NCBI GenBank assembly: GCA_016191895.1
Contig: JACPVD010000050.1
Coordinates: 1-5,376 of the forward strand
Direction: 5' to 3'
DNA: 5,376 bases
From: Chloroflexota bacterium
GTDB lineage: Bacteria > Chloroflexota > Anaerolineae > Anaerolineales > Villigracilaceae
Below are positions 4,901 to 5,376 of the stretch, piece by piece; the first letter of the stretch is position 1; each line of letters opens with the position of its first letter. The notes under the pieces were generated by a model. The model was not told where the DNA came from, searched no databases, and saw only the letters and a list, made by a program, of their open reading frames with translations. A program made the translations under genes and the position numbers.

Positions 4901-5376
4901 CTAACCAACTACCAAACCATCCCTTGCTTTTTTCTCCTGCGGCAAGAGGCTTGCGTAAATAAATTCATGCGTCGGCACGGACATATCGGCGGCATGCGCC
5001 ATGCGCAGGATCGCCCCCGTCTGTGATTCCAATTCCGAAGGCCGCCCTTCCATAATATCCTTTTGCATCGACGCAGTCACATCGGCCTGCAATTGATCGA
5101 TGCGCTCCATCATGCTTTGAACCGAAACTTCAGAAAGCCCAACGCCGCGCGCATTTGCCACAAGGACAACCTCCTCCAACGCCCGTTTTAACATGGCGCG
5201 CGATTCGGGGATCGACCGAAATCCGCCTACCGGCTGGCGCGTCACCGCTCCCACGCCGCTCATCGCGCAGATAAACAAAAATTTCTCCCACATCACAAGC
5301 GTGATGTTCTCGTGCAATTGCGCGGTCATTCCGGGAATATCTTTGAGCGCGTCATGCAATTCCAACACGCGTTCGC
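4901..5376 (-). CDS. 2-dehydropantoate 2-reductase family protein (ApbA/PanE), C-terminal part only
   Basis: The reading frame is open through the right edge, so the start and the NADPH-binding Rossmann domain are outside the window; 157 or so residues up to TAG 4901-4903 are visible. The GTG near 5368 is an internal codon, not the start. The visible part is the helical ApbA_C domain: WEKFLFICAMSGVGAVTR carries the Lys matching the catalytic Lys of PanE, and SMQKDIMEGRPSELE gives the conserved Ser and Glu that contact substrate in the family. Positions four and eight after that Lys are Ile and Ser rather than the two Asn residues I recall from E. coli PanE, so the substrate may not be ketopantoate. 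The true enzyme makes pantoate for coenzyme A synthesis with NADPH, but many paralogues of this type are uncharacterised. It lies on the same strand as the protease gene but 181 bp away, so it is probably a separate unit. Confidence 0.85.
   Translation of the reverse strand, partial: ERVLELHDALKDIPGMTAQLHENITLVMWEKFLFICAMSGVGAVTRQPVGGFRSIPESRAMLKRALEEVVLVANARGVGLSEVSVQSMMERIDQLQADVTASMQKDIMEGRPSELESQTGAILRMAHAADMSVPTHEFIYASLLPQEKKARDGLVVG

Noticed and set aside
4864..4910. TTGGTT ... AACCAA dyad with a T-run as terminator of the ketopantoate-reductase-family gene
   Set aside because: The arms are only 6 bp and separated by more than 30 nt, and the shorter TTTC/GAAA stem before the T6 run is too weak to call.
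5366..5368. GTG as the start of the ketopantoate-reductase-family gene
   Set aside because: The frame stays open to the right edge, and the visible part is only the C-terminal domain, so the real start with its Rossmann fold must lie outside the window.

Overview
The window looks like a chromosomal segment of an Anaerolineae-type member of the Chloroflexota. This placement is inferred from the pairing of a pentaheme cytochrome with a Tat-exported molybdopterin-like protein (the ActA-ActB signature of alternative complex III), from the style of the stand-alone NarL/LuxR regulator and PDZ protease, and from moderate-to-high GC coding sequence. It is not proven by any marker gene. No rRNA, tRNA, CRISPR array, transposase or integrase was seen.

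Left part (1-2760, all minus strand): a respiratory operon read right to left. A good -10 box (about 2734-2739) precedes a 44-residue single-helix membrane protein (2560-2694), an intergenic hairpin (2529-2550), actA (1946-2500, five CXXCH heme sites behind an N-terminal membrane anchor) and actB (1-1924). actB is the largest gene here and runs off the left edge; 641 residues are visible and read without interruption. Together ActA and ActB would form the periplasm-facing electron-transfer module of a quinol-oxidising complex.

Middle (2815-3225): a divergent plus-strand gene for an 84-residue protein with two hydrophobic segments, then a convergent intergenic stretch. That stretch holds a 19-bp perfect inverted repeat built like a bidirectional terminator (3083-3133) and a second, imperfect palindrome (3155-3190).

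Right part (3226-5376, minus strand): a translationally coupled pair made of a trypsin-like/PDZ (HtrA-type) protease with no export signal (3832-4719) and a NarL/LuxR-type regulator (3226-3831). The regulator starts at a TTG directly abutting the protease stop, and its receiver domain has lost the phosphorylation residues. Upstream lies a short spacer with a degenerate 7-bp tandem repeat (4818-4852), then the C-terminal half of a ketopantoate-reductase-family (ApbA/PanE) enzyme entering from the right edge.

The most unusual points are the protease plus pseudo-receiver pair, the small membrane ORF leading the act operon, and an ActB molybdopterin-like domain that keeps its Fe-S cysteines while apparently lacking a molybdenum ligand.
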